From NCBI GenBank assembly GCA_043808325.1, contig JAZDEY010000073.1, positions 1 through 14,403 on the forward strand: 14,403 nucleotides of DNA, in the 5' to 3' direction. The DNA comes from JAZDEY01 sp043808325 [NCBI: Candidatus Eiseniibacteriota bacterium]. Its GTDB lineage: Bacteria > Arandabacterota > Arandabacteria > Arandabacterales. A model generated the notes under the pieces. That model was not told the origin of the DNA and ran no database searches. It saw nothing but the letters and a program-made list of their open reading frames with translations. Shown in pieces: positions 1-11,637 of this stretch. The position numbers were made by a program, and so were the translations under genes. Position 1 is the stretch's first letter. Every line of letters starts with the position of its first letter.

Positions 1-145
1 ACGCGAGATGGTGATGCCGGGCGACAACATAACGGTAGAGGTGGAGTTGATAACACCGATAGCGATGGAGCGCGGGTTGACGTTTGCGGTGAGAGAGGGT
101 GGGAAGACCGTGGGCCAGGGCGTTGTCGGTGAGATATACGCGTAA
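1..145 (+). CDS. tuf: Elongation factor Tu, C-terminal end (5' truncated by window edge)
   Basis: Reading from base 2, 47 codons run to TAA at 143-145. They include the domain 3 signatures MVMPGDN and [12 protein letters not shown], which mark the C-terminus of EF-Tu, the GTPase that brings aminoacyl-tRNA to the ribosome. Only domain 3 is inside the window; the GTPase domain lies upstream. The usual motif in bacteria is REGGRTVGAGVV, so this copy has Lys for Arg and Gln for Ala. All four Ile codons in the fragment are ATA. The gene is followed after 35 bases by rpmG on the same strand. A second tuf copy starts at 14290, so this is one of two. I am sure of the family; the full gene cannot be judged. 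Confidence 0.95.
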   Translation, partial: REMVMPGDNITVEVELITPIAMERGLTFAVREGGKTVGQGVVGEIYA

Positions 146-163
146 GCAAGACGCGTGAGCAAG
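138..163 (+). repeat. 13-base tandem duplication across the tuf stop codon
   Basis: ACGCGTAAGCAAG (138-150) is followed at once by ACGCGTGAGCAAG (151-163). The two units differ only at their seventh base (A144 versus G157). The first unit contains the last tuf sense codon and the TAA stop; the second lies entirely in the tuf-rpmG gap. It looks like a local tandem duplication with one later substitution. No function is implied by the sequence. Confidence 0.8.
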
Positions 164-180
164 AAAGGTAAGGCCGACCG

Positions 181-330
181 GTGAGGGACATAATAACTCT
201 CGCATGCGCCGAGTGCAAAAGGCGCAACTATTCGATGACCAAGAATCGGAGACTACACCCCGACAGAGTCGAGTACAAGAAGTACTGCAGGTTCTGCCGT
301 AAGCACACTCCTCATAAGGAGACAAGGTAA
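181..330 (+). CDS. rpmG: 50S ribosomal protein L33
   Basis: A 49-residue basic protein of the usual L33 length, a small component of the large ribosomal subunit near the E site. Two Cys pairs, CAEC near residues 9-12 and CRFC near residues 36-39, form the zinc-ribbon type of L33, so this is the Cys-containing (C+) form. The motif [16 protein letters not shown] at the end is characteristic. The start is GTG at 181; an in-frame TAA at 169-171 rules out any earlier start, and an AGG at 171-173 gives a modest ribosome binding site. The [12 protein letters not shown] beginning fits L33 proteins I know. It sits between tuf and secE, a common place. No tRNA-Trp gene is present in the flanking gaps, although one is found here in some bacteria. 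Confidence 0.95.
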   Translation: MRDIITLACAECKRRNYSMTKNRRLHPDRVEYKKYCRFCRKHTPHKETR

Positions 331-373
331 GCGGTTTTTGTAGGGGTTTCTGCTTGAGAGGGCGGGCGTATTT

Positions 374-559
374 ATGTTTGGGAAGATAAAGAGGTTCTTG
401 AAAGAGGTAAGGGTCGAGCTCAGTAAGGTGACATGGCCGACCATGCACGAGCTCAGAGGTTCTACCGGGGTCGTGATCATCACGGTCCTGGTAATCACGG
501 TGTTCATAGGCATTGTCGATCTCGGGCTTGGCCGCTTGATCACGAGCTTCCTGAGATAG
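374..559 (+). CDS. secE: Preprotein translocase subunit SecE
   Basis: A 61-residue protein of the short, single-span SecE type, which stabilises SecY in the Sec protein-export channel of the inner membrane. The amphipathic N-terminal helix carries the conserved FLKEVRVELSKVTWPT segment (about residues 8-23), with the KVTWP motif of the family. One hydrophobic transmembrane segment follows at about residues 30-55. The ATG at 374 is preceded by GAGAGGG at 356-362; the in-frame TAG at 341-343 excludes a much longer form. It lies 43 bases after rpmG and 21 bases before nusG, the almost universal secE-nusG pairing. E. coli SecE has two extra N-terminal spans that are absent here, as in most bacteria. 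Confidence 0.96.
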   Translation: MFGKIKRFLKEVRVELSKVTWPTMHELRGSTGVVIITVLVITVFIGIVDLGLGRLITSFLR

Positions 560-580
560 GAGTCAGGGTAGGGATTTGGG

Positions 581-1111
581 ATGGATAAAAAGTGGTATGT
601 AGTTCACACGTATTCCGGGCATGAGAACAAGGTAAAGACGGTGCTTGAGAGAGCGATCACGGCCCAGAGCCTGGAGGGCAAGGTCGCGCGGGTTGTGATT
701 CCGACGGAGAACGTCACCGAGATGCGTAACGGCAAGCGCACGGTTACCACCAGGAAGTTCTTCCCGAGCTACATCCTGGTGGAGATGGAGATGGATGATG
801 AAACGCTTCATCTTGTCACCAATACGCCGGGTGTCTCGAGGATCGTCGGGGTGGGCACGCAGCCGACACCCCTTCGGGAGGATGAGGTCGCAAGGATACT
901 GGATGCGATAGATACCCGCAAGGCGAAGCCGACTCCCGAGATCCCGTATAAAATCGGGGAGCACGTTCGGGTTTGCGACGGCCCCTTCAACGACTTCACC
1001 GGAGTCGTGGATGAGGTCAACCCTGAGCGAGGCAAGCTCAAGGTGATGGTCAGCATTTTCGGCCGGGCGACCCCGGTGGAATTGGATTTCTTGCAGGTAA
1101 AGAACATATAG
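581..1111 (+). CDS. nusG: Transcription termination/antitermination factor NusG
   Basis: 176 residues, the normal size for NusG. The N-terminal NGN domain (about residues 4-110) opens with KWYVVHTYSGHENKV and contains FFPSYILVEMEM and NTPGV; it binds the RNA polymerase clamp helices across the cleft. The KOW domain (about 123-176) contains the IGEHVRVCDGPFNDFTGVV motif and ends FGRATPVELDFLQVKNI; in known NusG proteins this domain contacts Rho or ribosomal protein S10. The start ATG is preceded by AGGG at 570-573, seven bases away. It is 21 bases after secE and 30 bases before rplK, the standard arrangement. Serine in FFPSY, where many proteobacteria have glycine, recalls FCB-type sequences. 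No insertion (domain II) of the kind seen in some thermophiles is present. Confidence 0.97.
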   Translation: MDKKWYVVHTYSGHENKVKTVLERAITAQSLEGKVARVVIPTENVTEMRNGKRTVTTRKFFPSYILVEMEMDDETLHLVTNTPGVSRIVGVGTQPTPLREDEVARILDAIDTRKAKPTPEIPYKIGEHVRVCDGPFNDFTGVVDEVNPERGKLKVMVSIFGRATPVELDFLQVKNI

Positions 1112-1141
1112 GCAAGCGATGGACGCTGATAGAGGTGCGCG

Positions 1142-1579
1142 ATGGCTAAGGCAGCTAAGAACATTGTAGCGAAAGTGAAACTTCAGATTCCGGCAGGCAA
1201 CGCCACACCCGGCCCTCCGGTCGGTCCGGCGCTGGGGCAGCATGGCGTCAACATAATGGAGTTCTGCAATGCGTTTAACGGCAGGACCAAGAACGACATG
1301 GGGCTCATTATCCCGGTGGTGATAAGCATCTTCCCCAACAGGAAGTTCACGTTCATCACCAAGACCCCGCCCGCAGCGATCCTCCTTAAGCGCGCTGCCG
1401 GCATCGCCAAGGCTTCCGGCGAGCCCAATAAGAACAAGATCGGCAAGGTGACGATGGACCAGGTGAAGGAGATCGCCAAGATCAAGATGCCCGATCTTAA
1501 TGCCGCCAGCATTGATTCGGCGGTGAGTATGGTGCTTGGCACCGCGCGGAGCATGGGAATCGAAGTAGAAGGCAGGTAA
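1142..1579 (+). CDS. rplK: 50S ribosomal protein L11
   Basis: 145 residues, slightly above the usual 140-142. L11 binds 23S rRNA helices 43-44 at the base of the stalk where EF-G, EF-Tu and RelA act. The N-terminal domain has the proline-rich [16 protein letters not shown] (about residues 23-38), the region that takes part in thiostrepton binding. The C-terminal RNA-binding domain has [13 protein letters not shown] and [16 protein letters not shown], ending [12 protein letters not shown]. Lys3 and Lys6 lie in the N-terminal stretch that PrmA methylates in some bacteria. AGAGGTG at 1131-1137 is a good ribosome binding site just before the ATG. The rplA gene begins 7 bases after the stop, so the two are probably translated in sequence. 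Confidence 0.97.
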   Translation: MAKAAKNIVAKVKLQIPAGNATPGPPVGPALGQHGVNIMEFCNAFNGRTKNDMGLIIPVVISIFPNRKFTFITKTPPAAILLKRAAGIAKASGEPNKNKIGKVTMDQVKEIAKIKMPDLNAASIDSAVSMVLGTARSMGIEVEGR

Positions 1580-1586
1580 GAGGTAG

Positions 1587-2291
1587 ATGAAAAGAGGAAA
1601 GCGTTACACTGCAGCGCTCGAGAAGATCGACAGGTCAAAGCAGTACACGCTGGCTGAGGCGTTGACGGTCCTCAAGGGATCTGGCGGCGCCAAGTTCAAT
1701 GAGAGCGTGGACTTTGCTGCGAGGCTGGGGATCGACCCCAAGAAGGCCGACCAGCAAATTCGAGGAACCGTCGTGCTCCCGCACGGCACCGGCAAATCGG
1801 TCAAGGTGCTGGTCCTGACCCGGGGCGAGAAGGAAAAAGAGGCCGCGGATGCGGGGGCAGACCAGGTCGGAAGCAATGAGTTCATCGACAAGATCAAAGA
1901 GGGCTGGACCGATTTCGACGTCGCGATAGCCACGCCCGACATGATGCCGGAGGTGGGCAAGCTGGGAAAGATCCTGGGGCCCCGGGGCCTCATGCCCAAC
2001 CCCAAGTCGGGGACAGTGACCTTCGATGTCGCCAAGGCGGTCAGGGAGGCCAAGGCCGGCAAGGTGGAGTACCGTGTGGACAAGGCCGGCAACATTCATC
2101 TAGCGATAGGCAAGGTCTCGTTCTCACACGAGCAGCTCCTGGAAAACGCCAGGACGATTCTGGGGGAGCTCAATCGAACCAGGCCGGCGTCGGCCAAGGG
2201 CCAGTACCTAAAGAGCCTTACCCTTAGCTCCACAATGGGGCCGGGCATAAGGATCGACTGTGCAGCCGAAATCGCTGCGCTCAAGGTTTAG
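1587..2291 (+). CDS. rplA: 50S ribosomal protein L1
   Basis: 234 residues, typical of bacterial L1, which forms the mobile L1 stalk guiding deacylated tRNA out of the E site. The family signature [25 protein letters not shown] is complete (near residues 118-142, within domain II and the hinge), and the N-terminus [14 protein letters not shown] is canonical. The TMGPGIRID segment near the C-terminus is also conserved. The ribosome binding site AAGAGG (1578-1583) overlaps the rplK stop codon TAA, giving very tight spacing. In many bacteria L1 represses its own operon by binding the rplK leader; the 30-base gap before rplK (1112-1141) holds only a weak 4-bp hairpin, so I do not claim such a site here. 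Confidence 0.97.
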   Translation: MKRGKRYTAALEKIDRSKQYTLAEALTVLKGSGGAKFNESVDFAARLGIDPKKADQQIRGTVVLPHGTGKSVKVLVLTRGEKEKEAADAGADQVGSNEFIDKIKEGWTDFDVAIATPDMMPEVGKLGKILGPRGLMPNPKSGTVTFDVAKAVREAKAGKVEYRVDKAGNIHLAIGKVSFSHEQLLENARTILGELNRTRPASAKGQYLKSLTLSSTMGPGIRIDCAAEIAALKV

Positions 2292-2306
2292 CAGGCGGAG
2301 ACAAAG

Positions 2307-2849
2307 ATGGTAAAAGCAGAGAAGGCGGTCAGACCGGAAAAGCATGAAGCTGTAGAGGCGCTGAAGACCAAGTTGGGTGCCGCGAAGGGCATTGTCCTGG
2401 CGGATTTCACCGGGGTTACGGTCGCTGAGGTGAGCGACCTCAGGCGCAAGTGCCGCGACGCCAAGGTTGAGTACAAGGTCGTGAAGAACTCGCTTGCCCG
2501 CATTGCAGCTCGCGAGGTCAACCTTGAGGAGCTGGTCCAGCACTTTGACGGCCCGATTGCGATAGCCCTGTCCAGCGAGGATTCGGGTGCCCCGGCAAGG
2601 GTGCTCTCGAGTTTCATCAAGGACTACCAGAAGCTCATCTTGAGGGTGGGATATTTCGAAGGGCGCATCTATGGCGAGGCTGCGATCCGTGAGATCGCGA
2701 TGCTTCCCTCGAGAAAGGTGCTCCTGGCTCAGGTGGTCGGTGCGGTCCAGTTGCCGCTCTCGCAATTGGTGTGGTGCATAGAGTCGGTATTAAGGAATCT
2801 GGTGACGATAGTGGACGAGGCCGGAAAGAAGAAGGCGGCCGGCGCCTAG
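2307..2849 (+). CDS. rplJ: 50S ribosomal protein L10
   Basis: 180 residues, within the range for L10, the stalk base protein that anchors L7/L12 dimers. The N-terminal domain includes GIVLADFTGVTVAEVSDLRRK (about residues 28-48) and VVKNSLARIAA (about 58-68), both conserved rRNA/L11 contact regions. The C-terminal helix that carries the L7/L12 dimers is about residues 140-180, ending in an Ala/Lys-rich tail. AGGCGGAG at 2293-2300 is the ribosome binding site. The gene starts only 15 bases after rplA ends. The long leader that binds L10-L7/L12 and represses translation in E. coli therefore has no space here; any such site would have to lie inside rplA. Confidence 0.96.
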   Translation: MVKAEKAVRPEKHEAVEALKTKLGAAKGIVLADFTGVTVAEVSDLRRKCRDAKVEYKVVKNSLARIAAREVNLEELVQHFDGPIAIALSSEDSGAPARVLSSFIKDYQKLILRVGYFEGRIYGEAAIREIAMLPSRKVLLAQVVGAVQLPLSQLVWCIESVLRNLVTIVDEAGKKKAAGA

Positions 2850-2894
2850 TGGACCGTGGATTTGTTTGATTGAGTCGATAAGCCAAGTGTGTAC

Positions 2895-2902
2895 GGAGGT
2901 GA
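2895..2902 (+). promoter_or_regulatory. Strong ribosome binding site of rplL
   Basis: GGAGGTGA is an eight-base match to the complement of the 16S rRNA 3' end and stands just before the rplL ATG at 2906. It is the most extended Shine-Dalgarno match I see in the window, which fits the need for several L7/L12 copies per ribosome. Confidence 0.85.
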
Positions 2903-2905
2903 AAG

Positions 2906-3307
2906 ATGACGAAGGCAGGAGAAGGGAATGTTGAGAAGATCGTCGAGATGATCGAGGGTCTTACGGCGATGGAACTCGCGGGACTTGCCAAGGCGCTCAG
3001 CGAGAAATTCGGTGTGACTCCGATGGCGGCGATGTCGATGGGAGCAGGAATGGCGGCTCCGGGCGCCGCTCAGGAAGCGCCGGCAGAGGAAGAGAAGACC
3101 GCGTTCGACGTGGTGCTTGCCGCGATCGGGGACAAGAAGCTTCAGGTTATCAAGGTCGTGAGAGCCATTACCGGTCTTGGCCTCAAGGAAGCGAAGGACC
3201 TCGTTGAGGGCGCTCCGAAGATGGTGAAGGAAGGCACGACCAAGGAAGAGGCCCAGGACATCAAGGCGAAGCTGGAAGAGGTGGGTGCTACTGTCGAGGT
3301 GAAGTAA
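2906..3307 (+). CDS. rplL: 50S ribosomal protein L7/L12
   Basis: 133 residues, a little longer than the usual 120-128. L7/L12 is the multicopy acidic stalk protein that recruits translational GTPases. The N-terminal dimerisation domain is about residues 1-35; an Ala/Met/Gly/Pro-rich flexible hinge (about 38-60) with repeated [15 protein letters not shown] follows. The C-terminal domain carries [20 protein letters not shown] and [13 protein letters not shown], the highly conserved factor-binding helices. The 56-base gap after rplJ is the largest up to this point and contains a strong ribosome binding site but no clear promoter or terminator. The rpoB gene follows after 30 bases. Confidence 0.97.
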   Translation: MTKAGEGNVEKIVEMIEGLTAMELAGLAKALSEKFGVTPMAAMSMGAGMAAPGAAQEAPAEEEKTAFDVVLAAIGDKKLQVIKVVRAITGLGLKEAKDLVEGAPKMVKEGTTKEEAQDIKAKLEEVGATVEVK

Positions 3308-3337
3308 CAGAGGGCACGCCGGGGGTGTTGTGACCTT

Positions 3338-7108
<3,771 letters not shown>

Positions 7109-7110
7109 AT

Positions 7111-7118
7111 AGGGAGGT
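7111..7118 (+). promoter_or_regulatory. Ribosome binding site that fixes the rpoC start
   Basis: AGGGAGGT lies 7 bases before GTG at 7126. It is downstream of the other in-frame GTG at 7105, so it can only serve 7126. Confidence 0.85.
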
Positions 7119-7125
7119 ATTCTCC

Positions 7126-10100
7126 GTGTTAAGACCAACAGACGCACGGGAAAAGACCCCTGTGGAATTCTCTGCGATTAGGATACAGATAGCCTCGCCG
7201 GAGACCATAAGGCAGTGGTCCTATGGTGAGGTGGTGAAGCCTGAAACCATCAACTACAGGTCTTTCAAGCCTGAGCGCGATGGGCTCTTCTGTGAAAGAA
7301 TCTTTGGACCCGTCAAGGACTGGGAATGCAATTGCGGCAAGTACAAACGGATCAGGTACAGAGGAGTGATCTGCGATAAGTGCAAGGTCGAGGTGACCCA
7401 GGCCAAGGTGCGCAGAGAGCGGTTGGGACACATCGAGCTCGCGGTGCCGGTTTCCCATATCTGGTATTTCAAGGGGATTCCATCGAGAATGGGGCAGCTC
7501 CTGGACTTGAGTATGCGGGACGTTGAACGGGTCCTCTACTACGAGAGCTACATCGTCATTGATCCGGGAAACACTCCGCTCAAAGATAAGCAGCTCCTGT
7601 CCGAAGACGATTACTTCGAGATGGAGAGCAAGTACCCGGGCAAGTTCACGGCTGAGATGGGTGGCGGGGCGATCAAGAAGCTCCTGAAGAAAATCGATCT
7701 GGAAGAGCTTTCGCCGGAATTGCGCGCCAGGACCAGAATGGAAACCTCGGCCCAACGGAAGCGCGAGACCTTGAAGCGATTGAAGATCGTCGAGGCCTTC
7801 CGGCTATCGGGGAATCGCCCGGAGTGGATGATCATGGACGTGATCCCGGTGCTCCCGCCGGACCTTCGTCCGCTGGTGCCCCTGGAGGGCGGCCGGTTCG
7901 CCACTTCGGACCTGAACGACCTCTACCGGCGCGTGATAAATCGCAACAACCGGCTCAAGAAACTGGTCGAGATAAAAGCTCCTGAAGTGATCCTAAGAAA
8001 CGAGAAGCGCATGCTTCAGGAAGCGGTGGATGCGCTCTTCGATAACGGCAGACGGTCGCGCGCGGTCCGCGGGCCGGGCAACCGTCCCTTGAAGTCCCTG
8101 AGCGACATGCTCAAGGGTAAGCAGGGCCGCTTCCGCCAGAACCTCCTGGGCAAGCGCGTCGACTCTTCGGGCCGCTCGGTGATCGTGGTGGGCCCGGAAC
8201 TTAAGATTCACCAGTGCGGGCTGCCGAAGAGCATGGCGCTCGAGCTCTTCAAGCCCTTCATCATCAAGAAACTCGAGGACCGCGGCTACGTTCAGACGGT
8301 GAAGAGCGCCAAGAAGCTCGTCGAACGGGAACGCCCCGAGGTGTGGGACATCCTTGAGGAAATCATCAAGGACCACCCAGTGTTCCTCAACCGCGCCCCG
8401 ACGCTTCACAGACTGGGCGTTCAGGCATTTGAGCCGGTCCTGGTGGAGGGCAAGGCGATAACCATTCATCCGCTGGTGTGCCAGGCGTTCAATGCCGACT
8501 TTGACGGCGACCAGATGGCGGTCCATGTGCCGCTCTCCTTCGAGGCCCAGCTTGAGGCGCGCGTGCTGATGCTTTCGATAAACAACATCCTCTCTCCGGC
8601 AAGCGGCAGGCCGCTTGCATCGCCGACCCAGGACATGGTGCTCGGGTGCTTCTATCTCACTAAGGAGAGACCGAGGCGCGAAGGCGAGAAGGTAAGGCTT
8701 TTTGCGGATACCGACGATGTGATGATGGCCTACCAGCACAAGGCCGTGAGTCTGCACGATCCCATAAAGTTAAAGGCGCACGGCAAGGTAGTGACCACAA
8801 CAGTCGGCCGGGCGATCTTCAATGACATCGTGCCGCCGGAGCTGGGATTCATAAACGCGGCGCTCGAGAAGAAGGCCCTGGAGACGCTTGTGGGCGATTG
8901 CCACAGGCAGCTTGGGCCCTATAGGACGGCGATCTTCCTTGATCGATTGAAGGAGATCGGCTTCGAATTTGCGACGATATCGGGCCTCACGGTCGGGATC
9001 GACGACATAGTGGTTCCCGATCAGAAACCCAAGATCCTGGAGCGCGCCGAGAAGTCGGTGCAGCGGATTCAGGAAACCTACAAGAAGGGTGCGATCACCG
9101 ACGGCGAGCGCTATAACCAGGTGATCGATACGTGGACCAATGCCACAAGCCGTGTCGGGGATCTCATGTTTGAGAACCTCTCCAAGGTGGCCGAAGGATT
9201 CAATCCGATCTATATGATGGCGGCGTCGGGAGCGAGGGGTTCCAAGGAGCAGATCCGGCAGCTGGCCGGCATGAGAGGCCTTATGGCCAAGCCCCAGAAG
9301 AAGATGACGGGCCAGATGGGAGAAATCATCGAGACCCCAATCACTTCCAACTTCAAAGAGGGGCTCACGGTGCTTGAGTACTTCATCTCGACGCACGGCG
9401 CCAGGAAGGGGCTTGCCGACACCGCGCTTAAACCCGCCGATGCGGGGTATCTCACCCGGCGGCTGGTGGACGTTGCTCAGGACGCGATCATAAACGAGGA
9501 CAATTGCGGAACGATCCTGGGTCTCGATGTGACCGCTCTTAAAGAGGGCGAGGAGATAATCGAGCCCCTCGGAGACCGAATCCTGGGACGCGTTGCGGCC
9601 GAGGACGTCTATGATCCGATCACCAATGAACTGGTGGCCGCGGCCGGAGATGAGATCGGCGAGGAAGCGGCCGAGGCGATGGACAAGAATGCAATCGAAA
9701 AGGTGAGGATCCGTTCGGTATTAACGTGCGAATCCTCACGTGGGATTTGTGCCAAGTGTTATGGGCGCAACCTCGCTACCGGCAGGATGGTAAACCTGGG
9801 TGAAGCGGTGGGGGTGATCGCGGCTCAGTCGATCGGGGAGCCGGGAACGCAGCTCACGCTTCGGACCTTCCACATTGGCGGTACGGCCGGAAGAATCGCC
9901 GAGGAATCCAAGATCGCAGCCAAGTGGGACGGGGTTGTGAAGTTCCATGGAATACGCGCGGTCGACTACAGGGAAGAGCAGCATGTGGTGCTCTCCATTA
10001 AGGGCGAGATTCACCTTTATGACGAGAAGGTCTTGAGGACCCGCTACACCGTGCCCTACGGCGCCAAGCTCATAGCTCATGACAAGCAGCACGTCAAACA

Positions 10101-11211
10101 GGGCGACGTGCTCTTCGAGTGGGACCCTTACTCGTCGCCGATCCTCGCCGAGAAGTCGGGCACCGTGCGCTTCGGCGACATCATCGATGAAGTAACCGTG
10201 CGCGAGGAGCTGGACGAGAAGACCGGGCTCCGGCAGAGGGTAGTGATCGAGCACCGGGACAGGACCATACATCCGCACATGATCGTGGAAGACGGCAAGG
10301 GCAAGAAGTTAGGGGAATATCCGATCCCGACCGGCGCCCACCTGATGCTGCATGACGGCGATAAGGTGATGGCCGGCGATCTTCTGGCGAAGATCCCTCG
10401 GGAAATAGCCAAGACCCGCGACATCACGGGGGGGCTCCCCAGGGTGGCAGAGCTTTTTGAAGCCAGGAAGCCGAAGGAGCACGCCACCGTGAGCGAGATA
10501 GATGGGCTGGTGGAGTTCCGAGGCTCGGTGCGGGGAATGCGGCGGATCGTGGTGCGGGGCGACACCGGGGAGGAGATGGAATACCTGGTGCCGCACGGCA
10601 AGCACATGAGGGTTCGCGAGCAGGATACGGTGAAGGCCGGAGACAAGCTCTTCGAGGGACCGATCAACCCGCACGACATCTTGAGGATCAAAGGTATCAA
10701 CGCGGTGCAGGAGTACCTGGTGGATGAGATCCAGGAAGTCTACAGACTCCAGGGTGTCAGGATAAACGACAAGCATATCGAGGTAATCGTGCGCCAGATG
10801 CTCGAGAAGGTAAAGATCGAGGATCCGGGCGACACCAACTTCCTGGAGGGCGAGCAGGTGGACAAGGTGCGCGTCAGGGAAGAGAACGAGCGCGTGGGCT
10901 TGAAGGGCGGCAGGGCCGCGACATTCCAGCCACTGCTTCTCGGGATTACCAAGGCGTCCCTGAGCACCGAGAGCTTCATCTCGGCCGCCTCCTTCCAGGA
11001 GACGACGCGCATCCTTACCGAGGCCGCGATCAACGGGTCGGTCGACGGGCTCTTGGGGCTTAAGGAAAACGTTATCATCGGGCACCTGATCCCGGCCGGA
11101 ACAGGCATCGGCAGGAACCGGCGCATCAGGGTGATTGTCGAGGAAGAGATCGCTGAGGCACCCGGAGAGGGTGAAGAGAAAGAAGACGAAGAAGAAGTGG
11201 CGGAAGCTTAA
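7126..11211 (+). CDS. rpoC: DNA-directed RNA polymerase subunit beta'
   Basis: 1361 residues from GTG at 7126. The open frame reaches a GTG at 7105 that overlaps the rpoB TGA, but only 7126 has a good Shine-Dalgarno site, and it puts the catalytic aspartates at 458, 460 and 462, close to E. coli 460, 462 and 464. The first zinc site is Cys68, 70, 83, 86. The catalytic loop is [12 protein letters not shown]. The bridge helix lies in the conserved region around [12 protein letters not shown]. The second zinc site is Cys794, 868, 875, 878. The trigger loop begins [12 protein letters not shown], with Leu912 where most bacteria have Met. A long insertion at about 930-1085, with VPYGAKL and EWDPYSSPI, matches the place and style of E. 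coli SI3. The protein ends in an acidic Glu/Asp tail (about the last 25 residues). Together with beta it forms the catalytic core of transcription. Confidence 0.97.
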   Translation: MLRPTDAREKTPVEFSAIRIQIASPETIRQWSYGEVVKPETINYRSFKPERDGLFCERIFGPVKDWECNCGKYKRIRYRGVICDKCKVEVTQAKVRRERLGHIELAVPVSHIWYFKGIPSRMGQLLDLSMRDVERVLYYESYIVIDPGNTPLKDKQLLSEDDYFEMESKYPGKFTAEMGGGAIKKLLKKIDLEELSPELRARTRMETSAQRKRETLKRLKIVEAFRLSGNRPEWMIMDVIPVLPPDLRPLVPLEGGRFATSDLNDLYRRVINRNNRLKKLVEIKAPEVILRNEKRMLQEAVDALFDNGRRSRAVRGPGNRPLKSLSDMLKGKQGRFRQNLLGKRVDSSGRSVIVVGPELKIHQCGLPKSMALELFKPFIIKKLEDRGYVQTVKSAKKLVERERPEVWDILEEIIKDHPVFLNRAPTLHRLGVQAFEPVLVEGKAITIHPLVCQAFNADFDGDQMAVHVPLSFEAQLEARVLMLSINNILSPASGRPLASPTQDMVLGCFYLTKERPRREGEKVRLFADTDDVMMAYQHKAVSLHDPIKLKAHGKVVTTTVGRAIFNDIVPPELGFINAALEKKALETLVGDCHRQLGPYRTAIFLDRLKEIGFEFATISGLTVGIDDIVVPDQKPKILERAEKSVQRIQETYKKGAITDGERYNQVIDTWTNATSRVGDLMFENLSKVAEGFNPIYMMAASGARGSKEQIRQLAGMRGLMAKPQKKMTGQMGEIIETPITSNFKEGLTVLEYFISTHGARKGLADTALKPADAGYLTRRLVDVAQDAIINEDNCGTILGLDVTALKEGEEIIEPLGDRILGRVAAEDVYDPITNELVAAAGDEIGEEAAEAMDKNAIEKVRIRSVLTCESSRGICAKCYGRNLATGRMVNLGEAVGVIAAQSIGEPGTQLTLRTFHIGGTAGRIAEESKIAAKWDGVVKFHGIRAVDYREEQHVVLSIKGEIHLYDEKVLRTRYTVPYGAKLIAHDKQHVKQGDVLFEWDPYSSPILAEKSGTVRFGDIIDEVTVREELDEKTGLRQRVVIEHRDRTIHPHMIVEDGKGKKLGEYPIPTGAHLMLHDGDKVMAGDLLAKIPREIAKTRDITGGLPRVAELFEARKPKEHATVSEIDGLVEFRGSVRGMRRIVVRGDTGEEMEYLVPHGKHMRVREQDTVKAGDKLFEGPINPHDILRIKGINAVQEYLVDEIQEVYRLQGVRINDKHIEVIVRQMLEKVKIEDPGDTNFLEGEQVDKVRVREENERVGLKGGRAATFQPLLLGITKASLSTESFISAASFQETTRILTEAAINGSVDGLLGLKENVIIGHLIPAGTGIGRNRRIRVIVEEEIAEAPGEGEEKEDEEEVAEA

Positions 11212-11213
11212 AC

Positions 11214-11220
11214 GGAGGTG
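11214..11220 (+). promoter_or_regulatory. Ribosome binding site for the TTG start of rpsL
   Basis: GGAGGTG stands 8 bases before TTG at 11229. An in-frame TGA at 11223-11225 excludes any upstream start, so this strong site supports the TTG. Confidence 0.85.
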
Positions 11221-11228
11221 TTTGAAGT

Positions 11229-11621
11229 TTGCCGACGATCAGTCAGCTGGTGAAGCATGGCAGGGCAGTTCAGAGGGCTAAGACCAAGGCACCCGCGCTG
11301 TCGGGCTGCCCGCAGAAGCGCGGGGTGTGCACCAGGGTCTATACCACGACGCCGAAGAAACCCAACTCCGCGCTGAGGAAAGTCGCGAGAGTGAGACTCA
11401 CCCACGGGATCGAGATCACGGCGTACATCCCGGGTGAGGGGCATAACCTGCAGGAGCACTCGATAGTGCTTGCCAGGGGCGGCCGTGTCAAGGATCTGCC
11501 GGGTGTGAGATATCACATCATACGAGGTGCGCTGGATGCTAGTGGGGTCGAGGACCGGAAGAAGTCCCGATCCAAGTACGGCACCAAGATCAAGAAGACT
11601 TCGGCTCCTGCCGGCGGTTAG
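11229..11621 (+). CDS. rpsL: 30S ribosomal protein S12
   Basis: 130 residues, slightly longer than the usual 123-125 because of a C-terminal tail ending KTSAPAGG. S12 lies at the decoding centre and controls fidelity. The N-terminus MPTISQLV is the conserved start of the family, which forces translation to begin at a TTG codon, a rare choice for such an abundant protein. [13 protein letters not shown] (39-51) and [13 protein letters not shown] (84-96) are intact. Lys43 and Lys88, the classic streptomycin-resistance positions, are both Lys, so no such resistance is predicted. Asp89 is the residue that RimO methylthiolates in some bacteria. CPQKRGVC (27-34) is also typical. It starts 17 bases after rpoC; the Firmicutes-type L7Ae-like gene found there in some bacteria is absent. 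Confidence 0.97.
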   Translation: MPTISQLVKHGRAVQRAKTKAPALSGCPQKRGVCTRVYTTTPKKPNSALRKVARVRLTHGIEITAYIPGEGHNLQEHSIVLARGGRVKDLPGVRYHIIRGALDASGVEDRKKSRSKYGTKIKKTSAPAGG

Positions 11622-11637
11622 AGGAAGAGGATAAGCG

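Noticed and set aside
331-373. Possible terminator after rpmG (TTTTT at 335-339)
   Set aside because: No GC-rich hairpin precedes the T run, and secE follows on the same strand within 43 bases.
146-373. tRNA-Trp gene, often found between tuf/rpmG and secE
   Set aside because: The gaps of 35 and 43 bases are far too short for a tRNA, and no cloverleaf sequence is visible.
1112-1141. Possible L1-binding leader before rplK: hairpin AGCG/CGCT at 1115-1127 and GCGATGG repeated at 1116 and 1139
   Set aside because: The stem is only 4 bp and I could not match it to the L1 site consensus with confidence. A covariance search would be needed to support it.
2850-2905. Possible promoter for rplL-rpoBC in the 56-base rplJ-rplL gap (TTGATT at 2866-2871)
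   Set aside because: At 17-base spacing the -10 position reads GTGTAC, which does not resemble TATAAT. No other good pair is present.
3308-3337. Attenuator-like hairpin between rplL and rpoB (GCAC with GTGT)
   Set aside because: The pairing is about four base pairs with a G-U and has no following T run, so it is too weak to call a terminator.
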